From Bugula neritina (taxonomy: Eukaryota > Bryozoa > Gymnolaemata > Cheilostomatida > Bugulidae), in the NCBI GenBank assembly GCA_964035545.1, contig OZ037765.1:26424504-26488503 (forward strand): DNA of 64,000 nt. The letters are read 5' to 3'. Position numbers and translations under genes: made by a program. The notes beneath the pieces were generated by a model. The model was given only the letters and a program-made list of their open reading frames with translations. It made no database searches and was not told the origin of the DNA. Below, piece after piece: positions 23,321-38,000 of the stretch (the first letter of the stretch is position 1; every line of letters starts with the position of its first letter).

Positions 23321-24712
23321 GCAATTCTCAACCTGTCCTAAAGTTATTAACTGGTACAACCTTGAATTTTATTTTATTTTTCTAACTGATCAAAGCATAA
23401 TTTTGTTTATCATGTTTAAAATGTTGACTTTTTTATTTTTGTTCCATCATGTTTGTGTTTTGTAAAATTACTTTTGACAACTTTGTCAATATCCATGTAG
23501 CATTATTTTTTGAATTTGTTATGAAAATATTAGAAATTCAAATTAATTATGTTATATTTCAGCTACTTACTTATAGCATAATTTTAACCCATAACTCTTA
23601 TATATTCAAGTTTGTTCATCTTAATCATTGAGTTTGTCCAGGAATAACACTGACAACAAGCTTGAAAAGATTTTTAAACATAAAGTTTTATCTTTACAAG
23701 GAAAAATATTAAAATTCAATCCTGTTGCTTAGCTTTAATCTTTATAATTAGGGAATTTACTGTCTTAAAAGAGTTGGAATTGTTTTAGCAGTTACCAAAT
23801 ATATATTCTCAAAAGACAAAAAGACACTAATGTTAAAGAAAAATATTACCATATAAACAACAGGTATATAAATATTTTGATGAAGTCCATTAAACACTCT
23901 CAAAATTGTTTAAATCAACATGTATATTTAATGAGCTGTCAAAGCTAGATTTAACAAAACAATTCTACCAATTACTAATTTTAGCATTACCCATAGTTTG
24001 TTTTCAAAATGAATAAAACATTAGAAAAAATAATGACCCTACAACTAATGAGATAATAAATGTGCATTCTGTGAGATTTATGTTGGACAAACCATATATA
24101 GCTTCTCCATCATTTGTCTTAAAAATGCAGCACACATTTTTTGCAAACAGAAACATGTGTGTGATATTGATTTGGTGAATCAGTAATTCAGTTTAGAATG
24201 AGTTATCAAATGAGAACTATGGCATATAACAAGACCTTTACAGCACCACGAATTGCCTATAAATTTTAAATAAGTTTATAAAACCATTATATCTGCCTTT
24301 AAAGAATCACATACCTAATTTTACTTAGATCTTCATTACCATTACTTCAAAATTTAAAATGCTGTTTAATTTGATATTCTAATTAGATTCAATCCTGAAC
24401 AGCAATAAAGGGCATTAGGAATTACACATTCTGTATATTCAGAGCTTTATCACTAAGTAAACAAAGCTGGCTTGCTAGCACACTCTTAGCTCAAGACTTC
24501 ATTAAGATGTAAACAGAGGATGTAAGAGTTAAGCAGAATTTATCTGTGAATTATGACATAATATACAAAAGTCAACAGTATATTTAAGATAAAATATTGG
24601 TGACAGAATTAATCAGCATAACCTGTTATGGGTAAAATATTCCCATCAATGTGTTACATAAACACAGCTGGCTGGGGTGAGTAGTGTCGAGTGTTATTCG
24701 TAATACCACAAC
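23321..24712. other. Intergenic region, AT-rich
   Basis: Between the unknown four-exon gene and the GPCR start codon I see no convincing exon. It should contain the 3' UTR of the former and the promoter/5' UTR of the latter. Confidence 0.5.
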
Positions 24713-27700
24713 ATGGGGAGACCACTAACAGCCAAAATAGCTTTCTTTCTTTCTTTTGTTGTTTATCTGATAGATGTTTATCGCTTCAAGGTAAGAAATA
24801 ATAAAAATATGTATAAAATTGTCATAGTATGTGCTCCTTAACATCAGTACATTCAGAAGAATGTAGGCTAATTTCTGTTTGGTTACTTGGCATTACAATT
24901 TGTGAAACTAACCAAATAATTTTGTAATTTTTTACAGTCTAAAAATAAATATAACTCATGTCATAATAGCATTGTTTCGCCAATGTCATATATAAATTAT
25001 TTGCTTTATATAACTTGATTTTAATATCCCTTATTGGATATTTCCGTACACTTTGACCATTTATTAAAGAAACCAGCTGCAGTAAAATCCTTAATTTTAA
25101 TGCAAATTTTACCGCCATTTATTTTATCATTTAGGTTTTGGCGTCTGTTTCTCTCTCTAAAGACATGGAACAATGTAACATTATAGACAATTATAACTCT
25201 CGTCAAACTTTTTCAACTGTAAATACATGTCCAGAAAGTATGTCATATGAGGATCTTTCAAGGAATTGCTCAAAAGTTACCGAGACAGATTTGGCCAGTA
25301 GAATACCAGTAACAGATGTCTACACTGGCCAAACCTTTCAGAACATTTACTGCTTCCTTTGCTATCACAACCATTCTAATGTGGCAAGATGGCACTTGAG
25401 CATATCTTGTGGGCCAACTGAAAAAGCTGTAAACTATACTGAAGATATTGATGAGGACAAAGTACGACTTTGCAAACCCCAAATTATAAAACCAAAATCT
25501 GTTCAACTTGAACAATGTAGCAAAATAGTAAGGGAAAAAAGAGAACCGAAAAAATCCAAGAACAACTATATGCCGGAACCGAGAGCAGATAACCCTCCGT
25601 GGACTTATGGATTTACCACTTTGTTCAACTTTGGTGCAAACGGAGATACCCATTGGCTGCTCACATCAGACATGGAGGAGTTTCTATCGAAATCGTCATG
25701 CACAGAGGAAACACAAATATTTAATCCATTCACTCTTGAGTGTCTCGAACTAAATTGCCCTCGCAGTGAGATATCACTTAACGGAAAATGTAAAAAAGCA
25801 AATTCGGTGACAAAATCAGTGCCAATGGTTTGCGTGACCTTTGAAATCTACTATGAATTTTATGAGCCAACTAATGCATCTGATTATGAATGGAAACTGG
25901 TGAATTTATTTCTAAATAAATACGAAATAGATCCATTAGATATAACCATTCCGTTGACACAAAACTCAGGAGATAGTCTATGTCCTGGAATTGATTTGTT
26001 ACAATTCAATAATTCATGGCAGAATAAAGATGAAACATCAGTAAACTTTTATTTAAATCAACCACATTTTGCAATTGACAACGGCACTGACATACTTCCT
26101 TTAATGAATGAAACAGCAACATGTTTGAATCTTAAAAACAAGACTTCACACAAAATAACACTATCAGTTAAATTTGCTGAAACCCACCCTCAACTTGAAA
26201 AATTGCGTAATACGTTTAAATCAAATAAAGTTGGGTTAAAAAACAATGAGTTAGGGTTCCTTTGGAAAAAGAAAAATGGACAAACTTTGGGTTTTAGCTG
26301 CCTATCAACATTTGAAAAACAATTTCTCTATCATGATTGGTGTCAAGGCATTCGAAAAGAGTACTTTAATGATGAGTTTGAGCTTCTTTCATTGACGAAA
26401 TTGAGAATTAAAAGCACCAATCAGACTTACTCTGCTTCTCAGTTTCAATACACTCTCGTCACCAATAACGGGACAATTCAAGGCAATATCTCTAAAATGG
26501 CATCTACATGTGACACGTTGCCTTACATTAAAAATCAAAGTTCTTGTATAAAATTAGCAATTAACGACACACATTATGATCAACAGCAAGATGGCAGTAT
26601 TAAAGTCAATTCATTCGCCGAACTCTCTAAACTTCAGCTGCCATACGAAAGTGAACCAAGAAAACCCATCAAGAGTGTTTTTACACCAGAAGAATATGAA
26701 TACATACAAAATGACACCGACATTTTTGGTGAGCAAATGTTGGAAAATGATTCGACAGTAGCCATATGCATTCCTGAAGAACTCATAATGCTGTTTATCG
26801 AGTTGGAGCTTTGGAATAAAGTAAACATAAAACCCAGCTGTTCATATCTGCAAAAGTTTGCCTGGGGTTCCTCAGTCACAGGATTTGTGTTCTCTTCAAT
26901 TTCAATGCTCGCTATGATTGCTGTGCTGATTACATATATCATGTTCAGAACCCTGCGTACATTACCAGGAATTAGTTTAATGAATTTGACTTGCGCAATC
27001 ATGCTCTCTCAAATAACATTTCTAGCAGCAATGCTTGCTCCGACTGACTTAGATGACAGCAACCATGTATGTTTTACCATGGCAGTTTTGACGCATTACT
27101 GCACACTATCCAGTTTTATGTGGATGAATGTTATGGCTTACAGCAGCTACAGGTCATTCGGTGCTGATTTGAAGACAAGATTAACAAAATTGAATAAACG
27201 GCACCTCATTGCCAACAGCCTTTATGGCTGGGGAATTCCTGCTTTAATAGTAGCCATTTGCGTTGCTGTCGACATTATCAAAAAGGAAGAGCAACTAATT
27301 GCATATGGTGTAGTTTCAGGAATTAAAGTGTTTGATGACTTGGGTGCAGATGGAGATGGTGTAGATAAAATTCAGATACGTTACAGGAAAATGTCAACCT
27401 GTTGGATAGGAAATAGCAAAGCAGCACTGGTGATATTTGGAGCACCGATGGTCTACAGCATGATTGTGAATTTAACACTCTTTATTAAAACATGCTACGG
27501 TAATTATAAAATACTATTTATTTAGTTTTTTAAATCATATATATAGTTTTTATTTATTACGGTCTATCAGCACTGGTCTGTTCTCTATAGCCATAAATGT
27601 CTTGCTTATAATATTACCAGGTATGAGGGAACAATGTAACAAAAGTAAACCTCGCCCGGTTTTGAGACGAGACTCTGGATCTGGTAAACTGAAACAGCGA

Positions 27701-28135
27701 AGTGAAATGGCCATCCACTGCAGGCTGTCAGCACAGTATGGCTTTTCTTGGATTGTAGGAGTCATCATAATAATCTTAGGGGTATCACACACAGAAGACA
27801 AGGCTGTCTGCTACACATTACACATACTCAACCTAATATTCAATGTCCTCTATGGATGCACTGGCCTATTTCTTTTCTTTGCTTTCCTCGTCAACAAAAG
27901 AATTCTACATTTATACAAAGCCCGATTTTCATCCAAAAGATTTCCACACTATAAATCGTCTAAGTCTAACTCTGCATTCAGTAAGTCATGGCAAGTGTCT
28001 ACAATATCCAGCAAGGTGAGCAGTCCCACGACACCAATTGAGGAAGAGCCAGATGTTTCAGCAAATAATAATAACGTAGATAATACTAAAGTCAGCCATG
28101 GAAGTATTAATGTGGCATTTGTTGATCACTTATAA
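24713..28135 (+). CDS. Methuselah-like / adhesion-type (class B2) G protein-coupled receptor, complete
   Basis: Exons 24713-24790, 25135-27499 and 27621-28135 join in phase to give 985 residues. Exon 1 is a signal peptide (MGRPLTAKIAFFLSFVVYLI). The long ectodomain opens with a Cys-rich module carrying PVTDVYTGQTFQNIYCFLC, a pattern I associate with invertebrate methuselah-like receptors, and has many N-glycosylation sequons. Seven transmembrane helices follow from about residue 606. TM2 region has RTLPGISLMNL and the TM3 region WMNVMAYSSYRSF, both typical of secretin/adhesion receptors. TM6 and TM7 lie in the last exon, ending in a Ser/Thr-rich cytoplasmic tail. I see no Cys-box GPS motif before TM1, so autoproteolysis is not expected. 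The ligand cannot be predicted. The intron at 27500 interrupts the third intracellular loop. Confidence 0.9.
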
Positions 28136-29091
28136 CGTGAGATGAATAAAAAAGTATTGACAATTTTGTCCCATTTGCGATAACTTCTGCAGATAGATTA
28201 AAGGGTAAAACTATCTGTCAATTACTGTGATGAATATTAATGGCTGCCTTGGCTTGGGTTAATGATGTAAAGCAATCATTTTCGATTGCTTCAATTAATA
28301 GTTATTTATTATGTTATTATATTATTAAATATTGTAAACCTATTCAAGGGGAAAACTCTGAACAGTAACAATACTGCATTATAAAATGCAAAAGCAAGTT
28401 TTCCATAATGTAGTGCGTTACATGCCTATGCTATTTTACCTAGAGTGTGCAATATACTGTAACAGTATTACTGTTGTACTACATGTTTTTGAATCCAACT
28501 TCTTTTTAAGCCATGTATAGTATTATGTTCCTTATTCTCATATACATGACAAAATCTCTAATTATACAAGAAAAATGTATGTGTATTATGTATTGTGTAT
28601 TAAAGTTTAAAAAATAAAGGCTCTAACAAAAATATTTTGCTATTGCACAAAAGACGGTCTCTACATGAAGTAGATTACTATAATGCCAGAGTTTTAGAAG
28701 CATAAAATAATTAAGATATTTCTTAAATCCAGGACTATAAAATAGCCATGTGCCTAATATTTACAGCATAACCTGCACACCTGGTTTATTCCACTATCAG
28801 TCATAACTTTTCAATTTTTCTTTAGTACCAGGACTGAAGAAATCTAAAAAAGATATGGTGATAGATTAAAGTTGGGGCAATGGATCACAAAGATACATTA
28901 TAAACAATCTATGCCTGTTTCAAGCTGTTTCAAAAGCGTATGCGAGTGAGTGAGTAAGTTTGTGAATGAGAGAATTCGTCAATGAGTGAGTGAGGGAAAG
29001 AGTGAAAGCAAATTGTTCGAATTAAAACAAAGTAATACACTAGCTAGTTATCAGAAAAACTAACTGAATACCCGACTTCAGTTGAAAACAA
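28136..29091. other. 3' flank of the GPCR gene and convergent end of ZRANB3
   Basis: This gap between two convergent stop codons has no open frame of note. It contains an AATAAA at 28613-28618 (candidate GPCR poly(A) signal) and a short degenerate (GAGT)n run at about 28945-29000. Confidence 0.5.
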
Positions 29092-32000
29092 CTAACCGGT
29101 GATTGTCTTGTTACCGATGGAAGCTCTCATACGAGCTCTGTGTCCAGCTTGAGCAGATGTCACTACTTGGTGACAGGGAGTGCAAAGTGTCCTCAGGTTG
29201 TCTACATCACACTGACCGCCACCAGCATACACTGGCAGTATGTGATCCACATGCCAAAACTAAAAGTAACAAACACGTCTCTGTTGACAAACAACAAGTA
29301 ATTCAATAGCCTACTTCATGAAACACAAAACAAATTCATTTAATTTCCTGGCACTTGGCTAATCTCAGAGTAGAAATTAACTGATGCAACAAAAAGAGGC
29401 ACCTTACCAGGGAAAATAAACATTTTAGAAAAAATTATTTTTTGAAAATTTATAACAACACACAGTCATATACTGATAGTGCGTTTATCATCAATAGAAA
29501 TACAAACCTGCCCTTCAGATGGATCCTTCACCATGGTGACCTTTACATGAGCAGAAAGTGAAGCATATTTACTGTTTTGGATCAGCTCAGCTCTTTCTTT
29601 CAGTGACCGGCTGCACCTTCAGTAGTACAACACAGGCAACACTTAGCAACATTTACAACTCCTGGCATATACAGTCACATTACTATTACATCATCAATAT
29701 TTTTACACAGCTGCAACATGCCAGTAACTGCTATCTTTGTTGTATAAACCTATAGATTACATGTTACTACCAATTTAATGGCAGCTTGTAATATTGCCTG
29801 TATATACATACATAAATAGTCTTTTACTAAACAAGTTGAAAACTAAAGAAACATTGGTGCAATTCAAACATTCAAGCAGCTTAACTTTTGTTCTATTCAA
29901 ATAAAATTTAGTAGACACATTACAACAGAGCAGTTAATGTCAGAGTTGTGTTCTCCAACTATTTTTGAGTTTCAACAAAACTTGCTTACAGTTTTAATAC
30001 TTTTTAGAATAAGCCGTGAAACTTTTACAATACATTGAAAATTATAAAAGTTCATTACACAGAATATTGCAAAAAGTCTAAGTTGAACAGCTCTCAAATG
30101 TGTTAGAATAAGAAGCATACTTGATTCTCTTGTAGAGTTCACTGCCATTCACACCACACTGTTCACAGACTCCAGAGTCTAGCGACTTGGCAGTACTTCT
30201 GATGTAATCCGTGTTGCTTTTTATCTACAGTCAATATAGAGAACTTATAATAATCTGACATTCCCACTCCACTTTGCTGAATAAATTCATAATAGATAGG
30301 CGATGTTGACGCAAGATGTTCATGGGCTTTAAAGTTTAAACAACAAATCCAATAGTAGCACTTTTTTCCCATGTTTTTTCTTTACTAATTTTAATATAAT
30401 GCATATTTATTAATTACCTATTCCATACCCAGAATTTGTAATAGTGTGTAAAAAAACTTGCAATGATCAGCTACAAATATTTACCAAGAAATTGTCAGCA
30501 CATTCCGGAGAGCAGAACCTCGTCTGCCAGCCATACTTCTCGTCAGCAACAACCGAGTCATTCAGTAAGTCTGAGTCATACTCGGAGTGACACGTGATGC
30601 AAAGAGGCTTGTTTGCTGCCGACATCACCTGAAACATTAGAGTTGACTGCTGCTAGATGCAGTAGAAGAAACTGGCTTGAAAACATTAGTACAAACAATG
30701 CTTAAATTCTAGCAAAGGACATCTTGATTAGCTAATATAAAAACTCCCGCAAGTTTATAGTCACTATTCCTGTGAGAATCCCTGGTGAAATTTTTTTTAA
30801 AGCGAGCATAGGACTTATCCATAAGTGGGACGGGAGCAATTATAACTACATGACATAACGTCATTGCCAGTGTTTGGACTTGAACCCCTTACCAAGTGTT
30901 TCAATGTTCTAACCACTACACTATGGCAAGTATAATTATAAAAATACCATCAGATATATACTTTACCTGCACATAGCCAGCACCCGGTCTATTATTCTCG
31001 TTAACATTGACTGCTCTATCCCTGACTGGACGCTGTATGACTCTAGTTTGAGCTCCTGGATTGGATTCAACTAGTCTATTAGCTTCTTCTGCAATGTCTG
31101 CCTACAACAGCATCTCTGTGCGTGCCAGTTAAGTTACCATATGTATTGTATCTACGCAGTGTTCTTATAATTTGAAAATACCACTGCAAAACTTAATTTC
31201 CAAAAACATTTAAAAAAGCTTCTTTTTATAAATAAGAAATTTATATAGTTAACGTACATTCCAGCTGCAAGAAATATTATTTTAAACTGTACTGCACAAC
31301 AGGTCATGCATGCCCCTTAAATCACCATTGTTACTGTCATATTTTAAAGATTGACTTCACTTAACAAGCTAAACAAGATTTACTTTAGATTTGTAGCGCT
31401 GTCTGTTAGAAGTTCTAAGTTTTGTTAATTTGCCACCAAAATATGCTTGTTCTGGGCAGTCTATCGGCTCTTTCTTCTTGATTAGCACCTTTTGCTCCCT
31501 TTTCTAAATATATACCCTACTATATTAATTTATTTAACATAAAGCAAACTAAGAATAATAGTTTGAAATCATCACATTATGAGAATTAGGTGTTTTGCAC
31601 TGTATTAAGAGTTATCTTCCCCGATAAAAAGGCAAGTACAGAATTAGATAAATAGAAATTATGTATTTTACTTGCAAGTTTGAAGGCACAGGTAAAAAGT
31701 AATAAATGATGTAAAGTAATACAAAAACAAGAACCTTAAGACTGTTCCATTTGCAGACGAAATCTTTAGCAAGTTTGTGATTGGCTGGATGAAGTAAGAT
31801 GTCGGGTAAAAGGTCCGGATTATCCAAGTCGACTGTGTGAAAACTAGACTGCAGGTAGTTTTTGTCCTGTGAGAATGAAACAGCATGATAACCTCAAAGA
31901 CATGGTTTGTGAGTCTAGAAAATTTTCAATTGAAGCAAAAACTAATGAATATCTCAAATGTTTATAATAAAATAAGGGAGTATTGAAGAGTGGTTAGCTT

Positions 32001-35000
32001 GCTGTGCTCACCTGGTCGTGAATAAATATCCGAGTAGTATGATGGCTGACCAGGAAGTAGAATTTAGGATATACAGGTATGGCGGAGATGTCCACCACCC
32101 TCTCTCCTTCTCCGGGATCGTCTGCTCCTGCATCTCTCTCTGCTAGACACTCATCACAGTGAGTATCTGCCAGTCTGTTGAGGGTCAGACAACTCCTACA
32201 CGTCCATGTAGTAGGCATCTGAAACACAGACACCTTAAGACACAGACGACCTTTTCAGACCGAGGGCCACTGAAAGGGAATATTCCGAGGCGAGGGCCAC
32301 TATGTAAACTTTAGGTTGTGCTGAGGGTCATGGCATTAGTATTTTTCAAATTACTTTATTCCAAATTTTTATGAATCATTACACAATAAAGTCACAATAG
32401 TTACTGAAGGCTGCGTGTTTTGTAGCATGTGTATAAATAAGACATTTAAAAGGTGGTTTTTCATTCCAATTTATGTAAACCGTGAAAAATAATTTTATTT
32501 GTTATGCCTTTGAGGGCCACATAAATGTATGCTGGGGGCCACATCCAGTCCTGGGGCTGCCTGTTGGACAGCCCTGCTAAATCAGTGTGACGATCTAATC
32601 CTTTAAAGACTATTTTTTTCTAACAAACTTGACAGTGTAATATTTAGAGATTGCGTTATAACTAAAAAGGTTGACATGAAATATTTGCGACTAAATTTTA
32701 AGTCAGTACTAAAGGTAGCTATTAACTAACTAATGTATGTACATATGAAATAATAGATTTGCATATAAATATGAAGCCCTAATGAATATTTCATATATGC
32801 TATGCACTGCATATAGTTTAAGGTATGTCAAGCACTTAGTCCCACATTAATGCATTATGTTGAGAACAAATATCGTGGGTTGTAAGGCCAAGTTATAGAA
32901 AACCAACCAATATCAGATGCCTAAAACTTATTCACTAAAGAACTATTATTCTATAGCAAGTGCAAACGTGAGCTATAATATCGAATCAGATTTTCAACTG
33001 CAACCCATAATATAGAACGATAACCTTTAACCTGCAATAGCTTATATATGAACACAATCAGAATGGCTTGAAGGCAACTTAAATGATTTATTACTGAAAA
33101 GAAAAGCAAGTAAAACTCCTTACCCTTGGGAGCTTGCATTTCAAGCAACAATCTAGCTCTCGGTCATTAACAGCCCGACATATGCAAGTCCAGTACTCTC
33201 CATTCTCCTCATCTTCAACTTCATCATCACAAAGTAATTCTGCAGCTAATTTGGCTTCTTCTGCTTTATCAACCGCAGATAACCCCTATTATATACAATT
33301 GCAACATGATTTCCTGTACGATGAAATGCTCATCTAATAAACCCATAAAATCGTCATCTGACAAAAGGAGACAACTAAAGCAAGACATTTAAAAAGACAG
33401 CTTGGTAGAGTTCATAGTATTCTTTGCCTTATTAAATCAACTCGAAAATATAAACATAAAATATAGAATAATAATGGCTAACCAGGAAAAAGAAATTATT
33501 TAATCTTTTATTAATATATACAGTATATTATAATTAGTCACCAGATACGATATATTGATATATAATAAATATATTTTGGATTAATTACTTGAGTTTGGTG
33601 CTGTGTAGAATCACCAAACATCTCGTCTTCAAATGATGCATCTGAGAATAAATCTCCGGAAAGATCTGAACCTAATGAAAGAGTTCAACAGAATTGTGAA
33701 TCTATTACTACCCAAAGTTCTACAGTTGGAAATTTAGAAAGAAAAGCTATCGTATAAACACTGCCTGGTAAATTTTATCAATTTTATCATGTTTAGATAT
33801 TTCAAACCTAGAGCAATTATATTCCAGGTACATTCAAACAACAATGTGTTTGTAAAAGATAAAAGCAGCAGACCTACCGGAGCAACATCCTGCTTTTCCA
33901 GGTAAAATATTGAAACTTGCTTCAGTTATATCCCCTTTTGAAAATGCTGGCAAGTTGACAGGAGAATAAGCATCATTATCCTGTATTTTAGTGAAAGAAG
34001 TACTATTATTAGAACCACTTTCAAGCGGTGCCAGTTTCTGCTGGCAATGTTGAGTAGGTGCAGAGTTGGGGTTACATGAGTTGGAACCCTGGGCTACTGA
34101 TTCTGTAGGATTGTCACTGCATTCTGCTGTGTGGTTTCTATTCTCAATGTCTCTACACAGCAGGCTGCGATCTACTGTATCTTCCTCTGTATCCTTCAAG
34201 TCTACAGCTTCTTTGTCAGTTTCAATGACCTCTATAGGGTCTTTGTCAGCATCAATGACATGTCCAGCATTTTCAACATTATCCTTCATGCTTTTGTCTG
34301 AATTGTCAATGTCTGCACAATCATTGTCAGAATTCTGTGCAGGAGATGAATTGAGAGAAGGTAAAGAAGAAGGCGACAGGGGTTTAGCGCCCTCATTATC
34401 ACCTAACGCCTACAACACACAGTCTAGATACTAACATGAATTCACATATTCATATATAATGATTCTACTGGGTAAAAGTAGTGCAGGTTTGTGAGCTTAT
34501 CAGCAACCTGTGATATGCCAAGGGAGAAATCAACTTTATAGCCAGTAATTACAGTTACACAAGAACTTATTTTTAAACTCACAGTAAGCTTATGTAATAC
34601 AATATTACACTGCATACTGCTACAATAAATTATTAAACAGATATGAGAAGTTTTCTGATATTTCAAAAGAAAAGATAAAAAGCAACAATTCTTTGACTTC
34701 TATAAAGGGATACAGAAACACTCAAAGTCAAGCAGATAAAGTAGAAATTGCAAGATTCTAAGCCCACTGCTATTTTTTTAACATGCATTCAATTTTGAAT
34801 CCTTTTTGTATAACAGAGGTTGCTGCAAGCTGACAGTCTGCACACAAGTTAACCTTGACATTGACCATACAGTCAGAGAAGATATGCAGGTTACTAACCC
34901 AATTCATAAACTCTCCGTCATTTAACTTTGCTTTCTTATTAATTGACAAACGGTCAATACTTTCATCATCATTATTGATAATCTCCACCACTTCAGGGGG

Positions 35001-38000
35001 TCTCAAAACCAACTGTTTCCGCCTTTTCCTAGGAATAGTACGCTGGTTGTTGTTTTGGGACAGGAAATCCGATAATGTTGGCTGATTTTGCTCCTAACAA
35101 CATAGCAATATAATCTATCATCATATATTTACAATTACTAATGTTTGTGAAAAATTCCAGAGACAACTTTAGAACTCAATTTTCTCAAAAAACAAAAACA
35201 AAATAATTAATTGTAATAAATATTTGAAAAAAATATTCATACATTGTCAGGACTAACTTCTCAAGTTAACAAGTTTTGGATTGGAAAGATCTTGGGACAT
35301 AATGATGACATAAAATCAGCTAACCTTGAGATCAGCAAGAGTAAAGAAATCCTCCACATTGATGTCCACCTCAACTGCATTGTCAGCATCTACCGGCGTC
35401 TTCACATCAGCTGCAGATAGTATTCCAGACACATGCTTGTTGCTGTTTACTGCAGATAATCCTTTCTTCTGTCCATCCAACGCCATTGCTAAAACTCGAG
35501 TCTTCTTCTACAGAAAAAACAACACCAAAATTGAAATGATTTCAATTTTCTTGCTCAACTGTTAATATAAGAGCAAACAACACCTTTAGAATTTCTTTAG
35601 TTGTTCTCGTCCTTCGAAAGTTAAAAAAATATCAACTGCTCTTCAAAATCTTTGGCTTCGATTTTTTAAAAGTTTAAAAATAAATATATACTCAAAAACT
35701 TACTTCAACCATTGACCAAACCCTTTCGTCTATAGTGCCTCTGGCCACCAGGTAGTAGATGTTCACAGACTGAGCGGTTTGACCAATTCTATGGGCCCGG
35801 TCTTCACACTGCATGAGTATAGCAGGCGTCCAGTATAGCTCGGCAAACACCACCACACTGGCTGCAGTTAAAGTTAGACCCTGAAACAATACAATTACAA
35901 CATTCACACACCATTAACTCATAGCTCCATGTGCTTCACCAAGTTTATAGTTTGTTTAATCAAATCAAATTTTTTTCTTGGCAAAATGTTTCAACAGCAC
36001 AAGAAGACACAAGTAACTGATAGAGAATATAAGCAGTTAACAGAACAGTGTAAACATTACCAACATACAACAGTACACTCTTCAGAATGAACATTGTCAC
36101 ATGTAAACTTGTGTTAACTTACTGAGCCAGCAGCCAATATAGAGAGTATGGCGACTTTAGTTTGAGGATCAGATTGGAATTGTTTGACCAGAAGATTCCG
36201 TTCATTCGTTGGCACAGTGCCATCTATGCGGATGTGTTTGATGTTGGCATTCCACAATGACTCCTGTATGCTGCCAAATATATAGACTCTATTCACAGTT
36301 GGTAAACTGACCACTTGGAGTAAAATTTTAATGGACCTTATAAGCCACTGACCACAACACTACCTGTTCACCATACATCTACAACACTACCTGTTGACCA
36401 CACGCCCACAACACTACCTGTTCACCACACGCCCACAACACTACCTGTTCACCATACATCTACAACACTACCTGTTCACCACACGCCCACAACACTACCT
36501 GTTCATCATAGCGTGGTGATGTGCAAAGACTAGAACCTTGTTGGAATCCTCGCCGCTTGTATAAAATAGGACAAACTCTACAACTGGCCCCACCTATAAA
36601 ATAAAGTCCAACTATTAACACAGGTAACTGTATTTTTACGTTGAATACGATTTTATATTAATATAACTTTTGTTTATTCACACATAAACATTTATGAATT
36701 ACATCTATGTGCACGCATGGAGGCGCCAACAAATTTATTCTCAACTAATACTTAGAAAGTGAGTTTAGTATAAATAAATTAATAAGTTAAAAATATAGCT
36801 GGCTATAGTCATATAAAGACACAGCATAGCACAACCTGTTGAAAATGTTATTATTTAAACACTTTTAGACAATTTCTATAGTCATAATACTGTTCACTAA
36901 CTTTGGCTTGGCATGTCTTTGTATATAGCTGACTTATAAGAGATCTAATCTCATAGACGACGGGTAAAACTGGCCCACCCTGAGTAGGCTGAATAACCTC
37001 TGCCACAGTAGAACCTGAGCTATTAAGCAGCCTTTCCAGCTCTTCTTGCATAGCAGTGATCTCCTAAGAGGAATACAACACAACTAGAAACGCCGAATAT
37101 AAGACATTTGAAGAAACTATTTATATAATATCTGATATCTAAAATAAATTACTATATAAACTTGCTAAAATCAGTTTTACGACTACCAGCAAAAATATGG
37201 CAAACAGTGAAGAATTATAGGCTAATAACGCAACACATTTTTTATAAATATTAAACAGACAGAATCCTCTTTCAATACTGATAATGGTAATTCAACTCCA
37301 TCAGCCTCTCAGTGTTAAACAAATAATGAGTAATCAGAAGCATACTTTCTGCAGCTCAGAGCTGTTTGAGTCAAACTTGAGGTCAAAGGGCACTTTCTGT
37401 CGACGTTTCGGAGGCAGCTGACGCAGAACCTCCTTTTTCAGACGACGAATCATTATAAACTGCTTTAGCTTAAGTTCTAGGTCGTCCAGGTTCGTAGCAC
37501 CACTACAACATTGTCGCACACCCGTAACAATCGTATGAGGTAAAAATGCACCCAGAAAATAACATGATGCTGGTGATGAACAGCTACAGTTTGATGTGTT
37601 ATTGGAGAAAAATATCGAAATAAAATCTCGAAAACTATAAACTCAATACTAGTTATTATAGACTCAAGGACATCGGCTGATAATAATTACTATCAAGGAA
37701 GATATACTGGGTGTTGTTCACATAGCAGTAGTAAATTAAAGTGATTTTATCTGGCAATTGTATGAAAGATCCATAACATTTATTAATTATTTATAACAAA
37801 ATAATCCATTAGGCTCATTGAAAATAAACAAGCTGCAACAAACTAATTCTTAAGTTCATCATATTGTAGGGCTTTTACAAGACACAGATGAAACTATACA
37901 GCTATCAAAACTGCTCTGCCTATTCCTGCATTAGCCACCAGACAGATATAACTTACTCAATATTCCAGACTTTAGAGCGGCCATAATACACGTAACGGGC

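Noticed and set aside
25021-25206. Minus-strand frame opposite the GPCR
   Set aside because: Antisense shadow of the intron 1/exon 2 border.
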